DNA from: Leminorella grimontii ATCC 33999 = DSM 5078
Lineage (GTDB): Bacteria; Pseudomonadota; Gammaproteobacteria; Enterobacterales; Enterobacteriaceae
Assembly (NCBI RefSeq): GCF_000439085.1
Contig: NZ_KE392226.1
Coordinates: forward strand, 13,278 to 77,277
DNA length: 64,000 nt
Direction: 5' to 3'
The position numbers and the translations under genes are program-made. The notes beneath the pieces are model-generated. The model saw only the letters and a list, made by a program, of their open reading frames with translations. It did no database searches and was not told where the DNA came from. Positions 17,636-26,578 of this stretch are shown piece after piece. The stretch's first letter is position 1. Every line of letters begins with the position of its first letter.

Positions 17636-17821
17636 ATGATTATAAACTTTGTAGAAGAACTAAAGAATGCTCAATTGCGATTAAATCTTACACAAGTAAA
17701 GATGTGTGAAGTCTTATATGGTGTTCCATTAAGAACATATCAAAGTTGGTTACTTGGTGAGAAGTTACCTCCTATCTATTATCAGCACCTTATTTTATAT
17801 CGGCTATCGAATTGTTTTTAA
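17636..17821 (+). CDS. Small HTH protein, possible controller of the restriction system
   Basis: A 61-residue protein with an XRE-like helix-turn-helix: LNLTQVKMCEVLYGVPLRTYQSWLLGEKLPP. It is shorter than typical C proteins (75-100 residues) and ends soon after the third helix, so it may be a minimal DNA-binding domain. It is divergent from the methylase gene, with the palindrome between them. The base composition matches the restriction genes, not the core. Control of methylase and endonuclease timing is the likely role (inference); the endonuclease gene is not in its transcript, unlike classical C-R operons. It could also be a remnant of a larger regulator. Confidence 0.6.
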   Translation: MIINFVEELKNAQLRLNLTQVKMCEVLYGVPLRTYQSWLLGEKLPPIYYQHLILYRLSNCF

Positions 17822-18009
17822 ATGAAAATATTGATTTATTGATTTTTATGGTGTTTTTTACAAATGAAATTTATCTGTTTTTTACTATGATTGTGTCTTT
17901 TTAACTATAATCATGATAAAAAACATACTGAATTATAAATACGAAACTACCTGTCTATAGTATCTATAGCTATATGAGTTAACTGAATCATATTAGGCTT
18001 TTTATAATA

Positions 18010-18042
18010 AAAAAACCGCAACTCAACGAGTTAGCGGTTTTT
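18010..18042 (-). terminator. Terminator of ssrA
   Basis: A stem AAAACCGC / GCGGTTTT extended inward by AACTC / GAGTT. Read on the minus strand it lies about 25 bases after the tmRNA end and runs into TTTTTTTATT. Confidence 0.85.
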
Positions 18043-18065
18043 GGGTGGATCTTTAGAACTTAATT

Positions 18066-18430
18066 TGGTGGACCTGGCGGGAGTTGAACCCGCGTCCGAA
18101 ATTTCTACGCCGTCGGTACTACATGCTTAGTCAGTCTTTACATTCGCACGCCAGCTGCGGACAGACACGCCACTAACGAACTAGCCTGATTAGTTTTAAC
18201 GTTTCAACCCCAGGCAGGGCATCCGCGCGATCTCTTTTGGGTTTGACCTCTCTTTGATCCCCGTCTTAAGAGCGGAAGCTAGGGAGAGAGGGCTCTAAGC
18301 AGGTTATTAAGCTGCTAGTGCGTAGTTTTCGTCGTTTGCGACTATTTTTTTGCGGTTTGTTAACGAGGCCTACCGCACCTCGGCATGCACCTTGGGTTTC
18401 GCAAATCCCGTCGAATCCAGAATCAGGCCC
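18066..18430 (-). ncRNA. ssrA: tmRNA (transfer-messenger RNA)
   Basis: The 365-base RNA rescues stalled ribosomes together with SmpB. On the minus strand it starts GGGCCTGATTCTGG and ends in CCAGGTCCACCA; the two ends pair as the tRNA-like acceptor stem. The T-arm reads GGGTTCAACTCCC. The tag frame at 18339-18307 encodes ANDENYALAA after the resume alanine, then TAA. The sequence is very close to E. coli ssrA as remembered. The smpB gene lies just upstream on the same strand. The 3' end of ssrA is a common integration target, and the AT-rich restriction island begins right beyond it. Confidence 0.97.
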
Positions 18431-18479
18431 AGAGTGTTAAAACAAGTATATCAGAATTTCACACCGTTACGCCAGCGGC

Positions 18480-18962
18480 TTAGCGGTTGGCGTGCTTCAT
18501 AATGCGCGCTTTGTCCAGCTGCCACTCGCGCTCTTTGATGTCCGTGCGCTTGTCGTGCACCTGCTTGCCCTTGGCGACGCCGATTTTAACCTTCGCCCAG
18601 GCGTTCTTCCAGTACAGGGAGAGGGCGACTATAGTGTAGCCGTCGCGGTTGGCCAGGCCGAACAGCTTGTCGAGCTCTTTGCGGCTCAGCAGCAGCTTGC
18701 GGGTGCGGGTTGGGTCGCAGACGATGTGCGAAGAGGCCACGTTCAGCGGAATGATGCTGGCGCCGAACAGGTAAGCTTCGCCGTTGCGGAAAACGACATA
18801 GCTGTCGCCGATGTTGGCTTTACCGGCGCGCATGGATTTGACTTCCCACCCCTGTAGGGAGAGGCCGGCCTCGATTTCTTCTTCAATGAAGTATTCGTGG
18901 CGCGCGCGTTTGTTCATCGCAATGGTTGCGGAACCGGGTTTGTAGGCTTTTTTCTTAGTCAT
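18480..18962 (-). CDS. smpB: SsrA-binding protein SmpB
   Basis: A 160-residue RNA-binding protein that carries tmRNA into the empty A site of stalled ribosomes. Recognised by the OB-fold core [40 protein letters not shown] and the basic C-terminal tail [30 protein letters not shown], which sits in the mRNA channel. The start is ATG at 18962 ([14 protein letters not shown]), the standard length. The open frame extends 26 codons further upstream, but that part is Arg-rich and unlike SmpB. It lies 50 bases before ssrA on the same strand, the usual order, so the two rescue components are together. Confidence 0.97.
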   Translation of the reverse strand: MTKKKAYKPGSATIAMNKRARHEYFIEEEIEAGLSLQGWEVKSMRAGKANIGDSYVVFRNGEAYLFGASIIPLNVASSHIVCDPTRTRKLLLSRKELDKLFGLANRDGYTIVALSLYWKNAWAKVKIGVAKGKQVHDKRTDIKEREWQLDKARIMKHANR

Positions 18963-19179
18963 AGTGGTTTTTATTATACTGAATGATGAGCCGAAAGATA
19001 TCCCTCGCGCCCGTCGGCCGCGCGATTTTTTACGCGCCAAAGGAAGTGCGGCTACCCCGGATAGGGGAGGGCGTGGCGCATGGAAGGCGTTTGGGCCGGC
19101 GGGCGTTAGGTGGTATGATTTGCGGCGTTTTTGTTTTTGCCTTAACTCTTTTTCAAACCCGATTTAGTCAGGAAGTGTC

Positions 19180-19620
19180 ATGCAGCGTATCAAGCGTTCG
19201 GCTCTGGTCAACTATAGCGCCGGGCAGATGTATCATTTAGCTAACGACGTGCTCTCTTATCCGCAGTTTTTGCCGGGCTGCGTCGGCAGCCGGATCCACG
19301 AGCAGACCGAAACGACCATGGTGGCCTCTATCGACGTGGCGAAAGTAGGGATACGCAAAACCTTCACGACCAGCAACCGCATGGTGGTGGACTCCGTTAT
19401 CGACATGACGCTGGTGGACGGGCCGTTTAAGACGCTACAGGGCGGCTGGCACTTTACCCCGCTGGGAGACGACGCCTGTAAAATCGAGTTTGCGCTGGAG
19501 TTTGAGTTCAGCAGCCGCCTGGTAGAAATTGCCTTTGGGCGCATCTTCAACGAGCTGACGCAAAACATGGTTCAGGCCTTTATCAAGCGGGCGAAGGAGG
19601 TGTACGTTGTCGGACGTTAA
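19180..19620 (+). CDS. ratA: Ribosome association toxin RatA (START-like)
   Basis: A 146-residue START/Bet v1-like protein related to the COQ10 family. Recognised by [34 protein letters not shown] and the C-terminal [24 protein letters not shown]. In E. coli RatA binds 50S subunits and blocks 70S assembly at high levels; a role in quinone handling has also been proposed for the family. It is divergent from smpB and overlaps rnfH by 14 bases, so the two are translationally coupled, as in relatives. Confidence 0.95.
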   Translation: MQRIKRSALVNYSAGQMYHLANDVLSYPQFLPGCVGSRIHEQTETTMVASIDVAKVGIRKTFTTSNRMVVDSVIDMTLVDGPFKTLQGGWHFTPLGDDACKIEFALEFEFSSRLVEIAFGRIFNELTQNMVQAFIKRAKEVYVVGR

Positions 19621-19900
19621 CATCGAGGTCGTTTACGCGCTACCGGAAAAGCAGTTCCTGAAGCCGCTGCGTGTGCCGCAGGGAACGACGGTCGAAGAGG
19701 CCATCCGCATGTCGGGCCTGCTGGAGACCAGGCAGGATATCGACCTGGCGGTTAATAAGGTCGGTATCTTTAGCCGAGCTGCCAAGCTTACGGACGAAGT
19801 GAAAGAGGGCGACCGGGTGGAGATTTACCGGCCGCTGATTGCCGATCCGAAGGAGCTGCGGCGAATGCGGGCGGAGAAGTCAAAAAACAGGGCCTCATAG
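19607..19900 (+). CDS. rnfH: RnfH-family ubiquitin-like protein
   Basis: A 97-residue protein with the ubiquitin-like beta-grasp fold of the RnfH (YfjF, RatB) family: [34 protein letters not shown] at the start and [24 protein letters not shown] near the end. Its cellular role is not settled. The start is TTG at 19607, inside the end of ratA, so translation probably depends on ratA. The stop codon TAG lies in the loop of the terminator hairpin at 19882-19915. Confidence 0.93.
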   Translation: MSDVNIEVVYALPEKQFLKPLRVPQGTTVEEAIRMSGLLETRQDIDLAVNKVGIFSRAAKLTDEVKEGDRVEIYRPLIADPKELRRMRAEKSKNRAS

Positions 19901-19915
19901 AGGCCCTGTTTTTTT
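19882..19915. terminator. Bidirectional terminator between rnfH and bamE
   Basis: A stem AAAACAGGGCCTC / GAGGCCCTGTTTT with a 3-nt ATA loop and T runs on both strands. It serves the convergent rnfH and bamE transcripts. The rnfH stop codon is in its loop. Confidence 0.93.
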
Positions 19916-19942
19916 AATTCATCGCGACCGCGCTAAAGAAGA

Positions 19943-20290
19943 TCAGTTTTCCTGCTTCGTCATCGAGGTGTCGTTAGTCATGCTGGTCAGCGTACCGCCG
20001 CTGTCAAAGGTCAGCGTCAGGGTCTGCTGAGAAACGTCCTGATGCCCCGGCTGTTGGCGGAAAACGTAATACCAGGTTTCAGAGCCAAACGGGTCGTGCA
20101 GCATCGGCGTGCCGAGAATATAGGCCACCTGCTGTTTGCTCATGCCCTTTTGCACTTTCGCGACGTCATCGGGCGTTAAGTAGTTGCCCTGGTTGATGTC
20201 CGGACGATAGACCACCTTCTCTAACGTAGAGCATCCGGTTGTTACTAGTCCAATCGCCATGACGACGGCAGTCAGCAGTTTGCAGCGCAT
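19943..20290 (-). CDS. bamE: Outer-membrane assembly lipoprotein BamE
   Basis: A 115-residue lipoprotein subunit of the BAM complex, which folds and inserts beta-barrel proteins into the outer membrane (including the autotransporters and usher in this window). A signal peptide ends in the lipobox VTTGC, giving lipidated Cys20. The SmpA/OmlA fold follows: [43 protein letters not shown]. The length is normal. It is transcribed leftward, convergent to rnfH, and follows recN on the same strand. Confidence 0.96.
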   Translation of the reverse strand: MRCKLLTAVVMAIGLVTTGCSTLEKVVYRPDINQGNYLTPDDVAKVQKGMSKQQVAYILGTPMLHDPFGSETWYYVFRQQPGHQDVSQQTLTLTFDSGGTLTSMTNDTSMTKQEN

Positions 20291-20463
20291 AGTATACTTT
20301 CCTTTAGAACGTAGGCTGACGATGATAATAGACCTTGCGGCATTTGGAAACCTTCATCGTACTGTTTATCAGTCCATTATATAAAAAAACGCACCGGCAG
20401 GGCGATGCGTTTATTTTTGACTGCGCTTTTACCAAAAAGTTGGGGCGGGCGACGTTTATTTTT

Positions 20464-22125
20464 TCAGGCCGCCAGCAGCTCTTTGGCGTTGGCCAGCGTG
20501 TTGCGGGTGATTTCGCTGCCGCCCAGCAGGCGGGCCAGCTCCTGCAGACGGGCCGCTTTGTCTAATAGCGTCATGTCGGTTTCCGTCTGCGCGCCGTCGG
20601 TGCGCTTGTTGACGTAGAAGTGGTGGTGCCCGCTGCCGGCGACCTGCGGCAGGTGGGTGACGCACATTACCTGCGTTGATTCCCCCAGCTGGCGAAGCAG
20701 CCTGCCGACGGTGGCGGCGGTTGGGCCGCTGATGCCGACGTCCACTTCGTCGAAAATCAGCGCCGGCGTTTCCATCTTCTGCGCCGTGATCACCTGAACG
20801 GCCAGCGCGATGCGCGACAGTTCGCCGCCGGAGGCGACCTTGGCGAGCGGAGCCTGAGGCTGACCGGGGTTGGTGCTAACCAGAAACTCGATGCGATCGG
20901 CCCCTTCAACGCTGAGGTGCTCCGGCTGCCACTTGACCTCAACGGTCAGCTGGCCGTGCGGCATGGCGAGGGCGTGGATGCTGTCAGTAATTAGCGACGC
21001 CAGTTCGCCTGCGGATTCGATGCGCAACAGGTGCAGGCGCTTTGCCACTTCCAGCGCGAACCGGTGGTGGCGTTCGACGTCCTGAACCAGCGCTTCGTAG
21101 TTTTCCTCATGGCGGCTGATTTGCGCGAACTCGTCCAGCAGCTGTTGGTGCAGCTCCGGCAGCTGTTCGGGCGCAATGTGGTGCTTGCGGGCCAGCGCGA
21201 TTTGGCGCGAGAGGCGCTGCTCCAGTTCGTAAAGGCGAACGGGATCGATTTCCATCCTCTCTGCATAGTGGCGAAGCTCTTCGCTGGTTTCGCTGACCTG
21301 AATAGAGGCCTCTTCCAGCATGTTCAACAGTTCGCCCATTTTGCCGTCGATGGCGGCCAGCTCCTGCAGGCTGTGCTTGGCGTGGTTGAGCATGCTCAAC
21401 ACGTTTTGCTCGTCGTTTTCCACCAGCAGCTGGAGGGCGTCCTGACTGAGGGAAAGCAGCTGACCGCCGTTGGACAACCGCTTGTGCTCTTCGTCGATTT
21501 GCTCATATTCCCCGGCCTGAGGGGCGAAGTCGTTCAGCTCTTTTAGCTGGTACTGCAAAAGCTGCAGGCGGGACTCCTGCTCCAGGCTTTGCTGCTGATA
21601 CTGCGCGAGCTCGGCGCAGCTTTGGTGCCACTGGCGGTAGGCCTGCTTCATCTCGGCCATCAGGTCGGTTTGATGGGCGTAGGCGTCGAGCAGGCGCTTT
21701 TGATGATCGGGCTTTAGCAGCAGCTGGTGGGCGTGCTGGCCGTGGATTTGAATCAGCAGTTGGCCAAGCTCGCGCAGCTGGGAGACCGGCACGGCGGTGC
21801 CGTTGATAAAGCCCCGCGAGCGGCCGTCGGCGCTGACAACCCGGCGCAGGATGCACTCCTGCTGGTCGTCCAGCTGGTTTTCCTCCAGCCACGTGCGGGC
21901 GGCGGGCGCGTCTTTCAGGGAGAAGCGGGCGCTGACGTCGGCCCGGCCGGCGCCTGCGCGCACCATAGCGGCTTCAGATCGGCCGCCAAGGCAGAGCCCC
22001 AGCGCGTCGATGGCGATAGACTTACCCGCGCCGGTTTCGCCGGTGATTGCCGTCATGCCGGCGTGAAAGTCGATTTCCAGCTCGCGGACGATGGCGAAGT
22101 TGCTAATGGTTAACTGTGCCAGCAT
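20464..22125 (-). CDS. recN: DNA repair ATPase RecN
   Basis: A 553-residue SMC-like protein for double-strand break repair. Walker A is [12 protein letters not shown] near residue 30, a long central coiled coil covers about 150-370, the signature region is [16 protein letters not shown], and Walker B is [15 protein letters not shown] near 450. It ends with the family-type segment [20 protein letters not shown]. Two LexA-box-like sites lie upstream (22165-22202), so it is an SOS gene, as in E. coli. The start is the ATG at 22125. Confidence 0.96.
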   Translation of the reverse strand: MLAQLTISNFAIVRELEIDFHAGMTAITGETGAGKSIAIDALGLCLGGRSEAAMVRAGAGRADVSARFSLKDAPAARTWLEENQLDDQQECILRRVVSADGRSRGFINGTAVPVSQLRELGQLLIQIHGQHAHQLLLKPDHQKRLLDAYAHQTDLMAEMKQAYRQWHQSCAELAQYQQQSLEQESRLQLLQYQLKELNDFAPQAGEYEQIDEEHKRLSNGGQLLSLSQDALQLLVENDEQNVLSMLNHAKHSLQELAAIDGKMGELLNMLEEASIQVSETSEELRHYAERMEIDPVRLYELEQRLSRQIALARKHHIAPEQLPELHQQLLDEFAQISRHEENYEALVQDVERHHRFALEVAKRLHLLRIESAGELASLITDSIHALAMPHGQLTVEVKWQPEHLSVEGADRIEFLVSTNPGQPQAPLAKVASGGELSRIALAVQVITAQKMETPALIFDEVDVGISGPTAATVGRLLRQLGESTQVMCVTHLPQVAGSGHHHFYVNKRTDGAQTETDMTLLDKAARLQELARLLGGSEITRNTLANAKELLAA

Positions 22126-22162
22126 GATCCTATTCCCGTATTAATAAAAACAAAAAACCAGC

Positions 22163-22202
22163 CACTGTAATTACGTACAGTATAAACTGGTTTTTTATAC
22201 AG
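22163..22202 (-). promoter_or_regulatory. Two LexA (SOS) boxes before recN
   Basis: Site 1 at 22165-22180 is CTGT-AATTACGT-ACAG, a perfect fit to CTGT-N8-ACAG. Site 2 at 22187-22202 is CTGG-TTTTTTAT-ACAG, with one mismatch. Their centres are 22 bp apart. Both lie about 40-80 bp upstream of the recN start. Confidence 0.92.
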
Positions 22203-22221
22203 TAAAGCGGATCGTGCGCTT

Positions 22222-23103
22222 TTAGAACAATTTTTTCGACCAGCCAAGCTTGGTGCTTAGCGTATTGTAATAGCTGTAGTTTTTAGGGTGGATCAGGTGT
22301 AGCTGGGCTTCGCTTCGCTTAATAATGACGTGCTCATCCTTTTGGATGGGCAGGGCGATTTGGCTGTCGCAGCTGATTTCCAGATCCCTGCTGTAATGGG
22401 CAAAGCGCAAATTAATGGTGCTGGTGCCGTTAATCACCAGCGGGCGCGACGTCAGCGTATGGGGGAACATCGGTACCAGCGCGATGGCGTCCAGCGTCGG
22501 CGTAAGGATAGGGCCGCCGGCGGAAAGGGAATAGGCGGTAGAGCCGGTCGGCGTAGAAATAATCAGGCCGTCGGAGCGCTGGGAGAAGGCAAAGTTATCG
22601 TCAATATAGACCTCAAACTCGATCATGTGAGCCACTTTGCCGGGGTGCAGCACCACTTCGTTTATCGCCGTGCTGGTGCGGGTTGGCTGATTGGCCCGGT
22701 GAAGCTGGGCTTCGAGCAGAAAGCGCGTTTCGCTGATGTAGTCGCCTTCCAGCACCTCGGCCAGCTGCTGCTGAACGTTGTCCGGGTTTAAATCGGTTAA
22801 AAAGCCGAGGTTGCCGCGGTTTACGCCGATCACTTTGATATCGTAGCGCGAAAGAATGCGCGCCGCGCCCAGCATGTTGCCGTCGCCGCCGATAACGACC
22901 GCTAAATCCGCCTCTTGGCCGATTTCCGACAGGCTGCCGGTGGTTGCGCCCTGAAGCTCGAGCTCACCGGCGATCTGCTGCTCGACGATAACCTCGTAGC
23001 CTCGCGTGGTAAGCCACTGGTAGAGCGCCTTGTGGGTGGCTAACGCCGCCGGGTGGCGGGGATGTCCAACTAATCCAATGCAACTGAACGCGTTATGATT
23101 CAT
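22222..23103 (-). CDS. nadK: NAD kinase
   Basis: A 293-residue enzyme that phosphorylates NAD to NADP with ATP. The GGDGN motif ([16 protein letters not shown], about 71-86) and the second conserved region [22 protein letters not shown], followed by LTSRPLVI, identify the family. The length matches E. coli NadK (292). It is transcribed leftward, just before recN, and is divergent from grpE, the same arrangement as in E. coli. Confidence 0.96.
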   Translation of the reverse strand: MNHNAFSCIGLVGHPRHPAALATHKALYQWLTTRGYEVIVEQQIAGELELQGATTGSLSEIGQEADLAVVIGGDGNMLGAARILSRYDIKVIGVNRGNLGFLTDLNPDNVQQQLAEVLEGDYISETRFLLEAQLHRANQPTRTSTAINEVVLHPGKVAHMIEFEVYIDDNFAFSQRSDGLIISTPTGSTAYSLSAGGPILTPTLDAIALVPMFPHTLTSRPLVINGTSTINLRFAHYSRDLEISCDSQIALPIQKDEHVIIKRSEAQLHLIHPKNYSYYNTLSTKLGWSKKLF

Positions 23104-23134
23104 TTATTGTTTCCAGGAGAATATGAACGACTTC

Positions 23135-23163
23135 CTTGATTCGTCGTTTTTCATCCCCATAAT
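23135..23163 (+). promoter_or_regulatory. Sigma-32 heat-shock promoter of grpE
   Basis: CTTGATT at 23135-23141 and CCCCATAAT at 23155-23163 are spaced 13 bases apart, close to the sigma-32 consensus (CTTGAAA, CCCCATNT). The start site should be near 23170, about 37 bases before the ATG. Confidence 0.82.
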
Positions 23164-23206
23164 ATACAAAAATAAGCAAGCGTAATGCCAAACTGCGGAG
23201 ATAGAC

Positions 23207-23788
23207 ATGAGTAGTAAAGAACAAAACACCCCTAATGAGCAAGTCTCAGAAGAGATAAATGACGAGCATCAGCAAGTGGACGCCGCTGAGCCGGCCGCAG
23301 AGACAGATATCGCCAGCCAGTACCTTGAGCGTATTGAAAACCTGGAGGCTCAGCTGGCTCTGGCTCAGCAGCAGGAAAAAGAGAGCGCGCTTCGCGCCCG
23401 CGCCGAAGTTGAGAACGCCCGCCGCCGCGCCGAGCAGGACGTTGAAAAGGCCCACAAGTTCGCGTTGGAAAAGTTTGCCGCCGAGCTGCTGCCGGTTATC
23501 GATAACCTCGAGCGCGCCTTGAGCTCAACCGATAAAGAAAACCCGGACATGGCGACCTTTACTGAAGGCGTTGAGCTGACGTTGAAATCGCTTTTGGGCG
23601 CGGTGCGCAAGTTTGGCGTTGAGCCGGTAGAAGAGGTTAACGTGCCGTTTAACCCCGAGCTGCATCAGGCCATGACGATGCTTGAGTCCGCCGACCATGC
23701 GCCTAATCACGTGATGATGGTGATGCAGAAGGGCTACACCCTGAACGGTCGCCTGATTCGCCCGGCGATGGTCGCCGTATCTAAGTAA
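23207..23788 (+). CDS. grpE: Nucleotide exchange factor GrpE
   Basis: A 193-residue co-chaperone that releases ADP from DnaK. An acidic, poorly ordered N-terminus (to about 35) is followed by a long helix and coiled coil ([65 protein letters not shown]) and the C-terminal beta domain with [13 protein letters not shown] and [22 protein letters not shown]. The length matches E. coli (197). It stands alone, divergent from nadK, with a sigma-32 promoter and its own terminator at 23800-23831. Confidence 0.97.
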   Translation: MSSKEQNTPNEQVSEEINDEHQQVDAAEPAAETDIASQYLERIENLEAQLALAQQQEKESALRARAEVENARRRAEQDVEKAHKFALEKFAAELLPVIDNLERALSSTDKENPDMATFTEGVELTLKSLLGAVRKFGVEPVEEVNVPFNPELHQAMTMLESADHAPNHVMMVMQKGYTLNGRLIRPAMVAVSK

Positions 23789-23799
23789 GTCTTGCTATA

Positions 23800-23831
23800 A
23801 AAAGGCGGCGTTGTGTGAAACGTCGCCTTTT
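23800..23831 (+). terminator. Terminator of grpE
   Basis: A stem AAAAGGCGGCG / CGTCGCCTTTT, including one G-T pair, with a 10-nt loop. It starts 12 bases after the grpE stop. Confidence 0.82.
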
Positions 23832-23956
23832 ACCGCTTTTCCATCCCGTTTGAAGGGGTGATTCGTTTCAGTAGCCCCTTAAACAACTCATTGAATATAA
23901 ATAATTTATTGATAGCCCCCTCCTATTCTAACGATAGGTACGACTGCCGGTTGTAA

Positions 23957-23997
23957 TTGATCCCTATCAATTCGCATTTTGCGTCAGCGCCGATAAT
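23957..23997 (+). promoter_or_regulatory. FNR-activated promoter of the cytochrome c peroxidase gene
   Basis: TTGAT-CCCT-ATCAA at 23957-23970 is a perfect FNR box. A GATAAT -10 element lies at 23992-23997, so the box centre is about 41 bases before the likely start near 24004, the class II position. No good -35 is present, as expected for an activator-dependent promoter. Confidence 0.85.
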
Positions 23998-24076
23998 TTC
24001 CCCGCTTTTCTTTTTTCTTCATGAGAGGGATTTTTCTCATAGCACTTATTAAAACGAAGCAGGATGTGGGGTATCT

Positions 24077-25477
24077 ATGATAAAGAAGCTCTTCATAGGC
24101 GCGTGTGCCGTCGGCATTATCGGTTACCTGGGAACCGCCGCTTATATTTACAATTATGACAACGATCGAAGCGCTCGACTGATCGCCACCGCAACGCCGA
24201 AAGGCGATGCGAAGGTGCGAGAGATCTTCTACCAGCGCGGCTGTGAGTATTGCCACACGGCGAACGCCGATATGCCTTTTTATGCGTCATTTCCCATCGC
24301 GAAACAGCTGATGACCCATGACGTCAAGATGGGCTACGTTCACTTTAACCTGCAGGCTACGATGGATAGCCTGGTTGACGGAACGGCCGCGCCGGAGTCC
24401 GATCTGGCCAAGATTGAACGCGTTGTTAAAGACGACAATATGCCGCCAACCCGCTATACCGCCGTACATTGGAACGGCAGTATGAGCACGGAAGACCGTG
24501 ATGCCGTTCTCAACTGGGCAAAAGCGCAGCGGGCCACCTACTACGTCACGAAAGGGGTGAGGGACGAGTTTAAGAACGAAGCCGTTCAGCCTCTGCCTGA
24601 GCCGATGAAGGTGAACGTCGAAAAGGTGGTATTGGGTTCAATCCTTTATCACGACAATCGCCTGTCGGGGGATGACACGCTGTCTTGTGAAACCTGTCAC
24701 CGCCTCTCTTCCGGCGGCGTAGACAACATGGTGACGTCTAAGGGGATCAGGGGCCAAATGGGGCCGATCAACGCGCCGACCGTGTTTAACTCTGTCTATA
24801 ACGTCGAGCAGTTCTGGGACGGCCGGGCGAAAAACCTGCAAGAGCAGGCCGGCGGGCCGCCGCTGAATCCGATTGAGATGGGCTCAGAGTCTTGGGATCA
24901 GATTATCGGTAAATTGGCGAAAGACCCGGCGTTGAGCGCCGAGTTTACCAAAGTGTATCCGGAAGGCTTTACGGCGGGCACCATCACCGACGCCATCGCC
25001 GAGTTTGAAAAGACGCTGGTAACGCCAAACTCGCCTTTCGACCGCTATATGAAAGGGGACGATGCCGCCCTGACGGCGCAGCAAAAGCGCGGCTTCCAGC
25101 TATTTAAAGACAACAAGTGCGACACCTGCCACGTGGGTAAAAACCTGGGCGGCCAGTCGTTTGAAATGATGGGCCTGAAGGAAGACTACTTCGCCGCGCG
25201 CGGCAACGCCATTACCGACGCCGACCTGGGCCGCTTTAACTTCACCACCTTCGACCGCGATCGCTTCCGCTTCAAGGTGCCGACGCTGCGTAACGTCGAA
25301 CTGACGGCGCCTTACTTGCACGACGGCAGCATTAACTCGCTGCAGGGCGCGGTTGAAATGATGCTGAAGTTCCAGCTGGAAAACGAGCTGCCGAAGAAAG
25401 ACGTCGACGACATCGTCGCCTTCCTGACCTCCCTGACCGGCGAATACAAGCGCGAATATCCGATGAAGCTGGAATAA
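24077..25477 (+). CDS. ccp: Triheme cytochrome c peroxidase (YhjA/Ccp type)
   Basis: A 466-residue periplasmic peroxidase that reduces hydrogen peroxide with electrons from the quinol pool. One N-terminal membrane segment (residues 4-25, no cleavage site evident) anchors it. Three c-type heme sites are seen: CEYCH at 56-60, CETCH near 203 and CDTCH near 351. The last two form the classical di-heme CCP core (LFKDNKCDTCHVG, VPTLRNVELTAPYLHDG), and the first marks the YhjA subfamily, which has the same length in E. coli (465). The perfect FNR box upstream implies use under low oxygen, when peroxide can serve as electron acceptor. It stands alone between grpE and the hairpin element. Confidence 0.93.
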   Translation: MIKKLFIGACAVGIIGYLGTAAYIYNYDNDRSARLIATATPKGDAKVREIFYQRGCEYCHTANADMPFYASFPIAKQLMTHDVKMGYVHFNLQATMDSLVDGTAAPESDLAKIERVVKDDNMPPTRYTAVHWNGSMSTEDRDAVLNWAKAQRATYYVTKGVRDEFKNEAVQPLPEPMKVNVEKVVLGSILYHDNRLSGDDTLSCETCHRLSSGGVDNMVTSKGIRGQMGPINAPTVFNSVYNVEQFWDGRAKNLQEQAGGPPLNPIEMGSESWDQIIGKLAKDPALSAEFTKVYPEGFTAGTITDAIAEFEKTLVTPNSPFDRYMKGDDAALTAQQKRGFQLFKDNKCDTCHVGKNLGGQSFEMMGLKEDYFAARGNAITDADLGRFNFTTFDRDRFRFKVPTLRNVELTAPYLHDGSINSLQGAVEMMLKFQLENELPKKDVDDIVAFLTSLTGEYKREYPMKLE

Positions 25478-25508
25478 TCGTTTAGGCGCGAAGTATAAAG
25501 CTATAAAC

Positions 25509-25536
25509 AGAAAGAGCCGCAAATGCGGCTCTTTCT
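25509..25536 (+). terminator. Hairpin terminator after ccp
   Basis: A perfect 13-bp stem (AGAAAGAGCCGCA / TGCGGCTCTTTCT) with a 2-nt loop and a CTTTCT end, 32 bases after the stop codon. Confidence 0.82.
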
Positions 25537-25589
25537 AATCCTGAGAGGGATGAAAAGGGTTTTGAATAAAGCTTACAGAGTTCAACGGA

Positions 25590-25795
25590 GGGAGAGGGTT
25601 ACTCGCTTCGCTCGCCCTACGGGCCAACACGTTGTGTTGTTCAACGCCTAAAGGCGTTGTCCGTTGGGGTCGACTTGGCGTAAGCCAACGACAAACCGGC
25701 AAAGCCGGTTTGAACAGCGCTTGCGCTGGCCCTTTAGGGTGGAGCCCGAAGGGCTCCATAACGGCCCGTAGGAAGGCTATGCCCGACGCTCTCCC
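25590..25795. repeat. Nested multi-hairpin element between ccp and ung
   Basis: About 206 bases with an ordered palindromic plan. Outer arms: GGGAGAG (25590-25596) with CTCTCCC (25789-25795), then CCTACGGGCC (25616-25625) with GGCCCGTAGG (25763-25772). Inside are four perfect short hairpins in a row: CAACGCC-TAAA-GGCGTTG (25642-25659), AAACCGGC-AAA-GCCGGTTT (25693-25711), CAGCGC-TT-GCGCTG (25715-25728) and GGAGCCC-GAA-GGGCTCC (25741-25757). No gene fits here. It looks like a non-autonomous repeat (MITE- or REP-cluster-like) or a structured RNA. No second copy was noticed in the window. Confidence 0.7.
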
Positions 25796-25900
25796 AAAGC
25801 TAATAAAGGCGCCCTCCCGACCGAGCACCATGCCCATATCGGCACATTGTATTTTCGGTCGGAATATCCTCTGAAGCTTATTTAACAGATTCTCTACCCA

Positions 25901-26578
25901 TCAAAGATCTGGCAACTGCCAATCTATCGGCGTCAGCCCCTGCTTCTCCAGCAGCGCGTTGGCCTGTGAAAAGTGGCGGCAGCCCAGAAACCCTCGGTGG
26001 GCGGACAGCGGGGAAGGGTGCGGCGCCGTCAGCACGTGGTGGCGGCTGCGGTCGATAATGCGCCCTTTTTTCTGCGCGTGGGAGCCCCACAGCAGGAAGA
26101 CGATGCCGTCGCGATGGTCGTTGAGGGCGGCGATCACTTTATCCGTGAAGGTTTCCCAGCCCAGGCTTGCGTGAGAGTGGGCCTGGCCGCGCTCCACCGT
26201 CAGCACCGTATTGAGCAGCATCACGCCCTGATCGGCCCAGCTTTGCAGATAGCCGTGGTTAGGAATATGAAAGCCCGGAATGTCTTGGCTTAGCTCTTTA
26301 TACATGTTGACCAGCGAGGGCGGTGGCTGGATGCCCGGCAGTACGGAAAATGAAAGCCCGTGGGCCTGATTGGGGCCGTGGTATGGGTCTTGCCCCAAAA
26401 TGACGACCTTAACGTCCGCCAGTTCCGTTGAACTGAAGGCGTTAAAGACGTCCTTCTGAGGGGGATAGATAGCCTTGCCCGCCGCGCGTTCGCAGGCGAC
26501 GAACTTCAGCGTGTCTTGAAAATAGGGCTGGGTTTTCTCCTGACCAATCACGTCTTTCCACGTCAGTTTATCGCTCAT
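25901..26578 (-). CDS. ung: Uracil-DNA glycosylase
   Basis: A 225-residue base-excision repair enzyme that removes uracil from DNA. The water-activating loop [18 protein letters not shown] carries D64 and H67 at the E. coli positions. The uracil-binding and DNA-minor-groove motifs [11 protein letters not shown] and [18 protein letters not shown] follow in the usual order. The length matches E. coli (229). It lies divergent from grcA, the same arrangement as in E. coli. Confidence 0.97.
   Translation of the reverse strand: MSDKLTWKDVIGQEKTQPYFQDTLKFVACERAAGKAIYPPQKDVFNAFSSTELADVKVVILGQDPYHGPNQAHGLSFSVLPGIQPPPSLVNMYKELSQDIPGFHIPNHGYLQSWADQGVMLLNTVLTVERGQAHSHASLGWETFTDKVIAALNDHRDGIVFLLWGSHAQKKGRIIDRSRHHVLTAPHPSPLSAHRGFLGCRHFSQANALLEKQGLTPIDWQLPDL

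Noticed and set aside
18066-18110. An attachment site in the ssrA 3' end with a second copy at the far end of the island.
   Set aside because: No repeat of the ssrA end was found between 13200 and 18060, and no integrase gene is present.
22141-22202. The hairpin-like AAAAAACCAG...CTGGTTTTTT between recN and nadK as a terminator.
   Set aside because: The arms can pair and may end the nadK transcript, but they overlap the LexA sites in the recN promoter. I list the sites, which fit the consensus, rather than a terminator.
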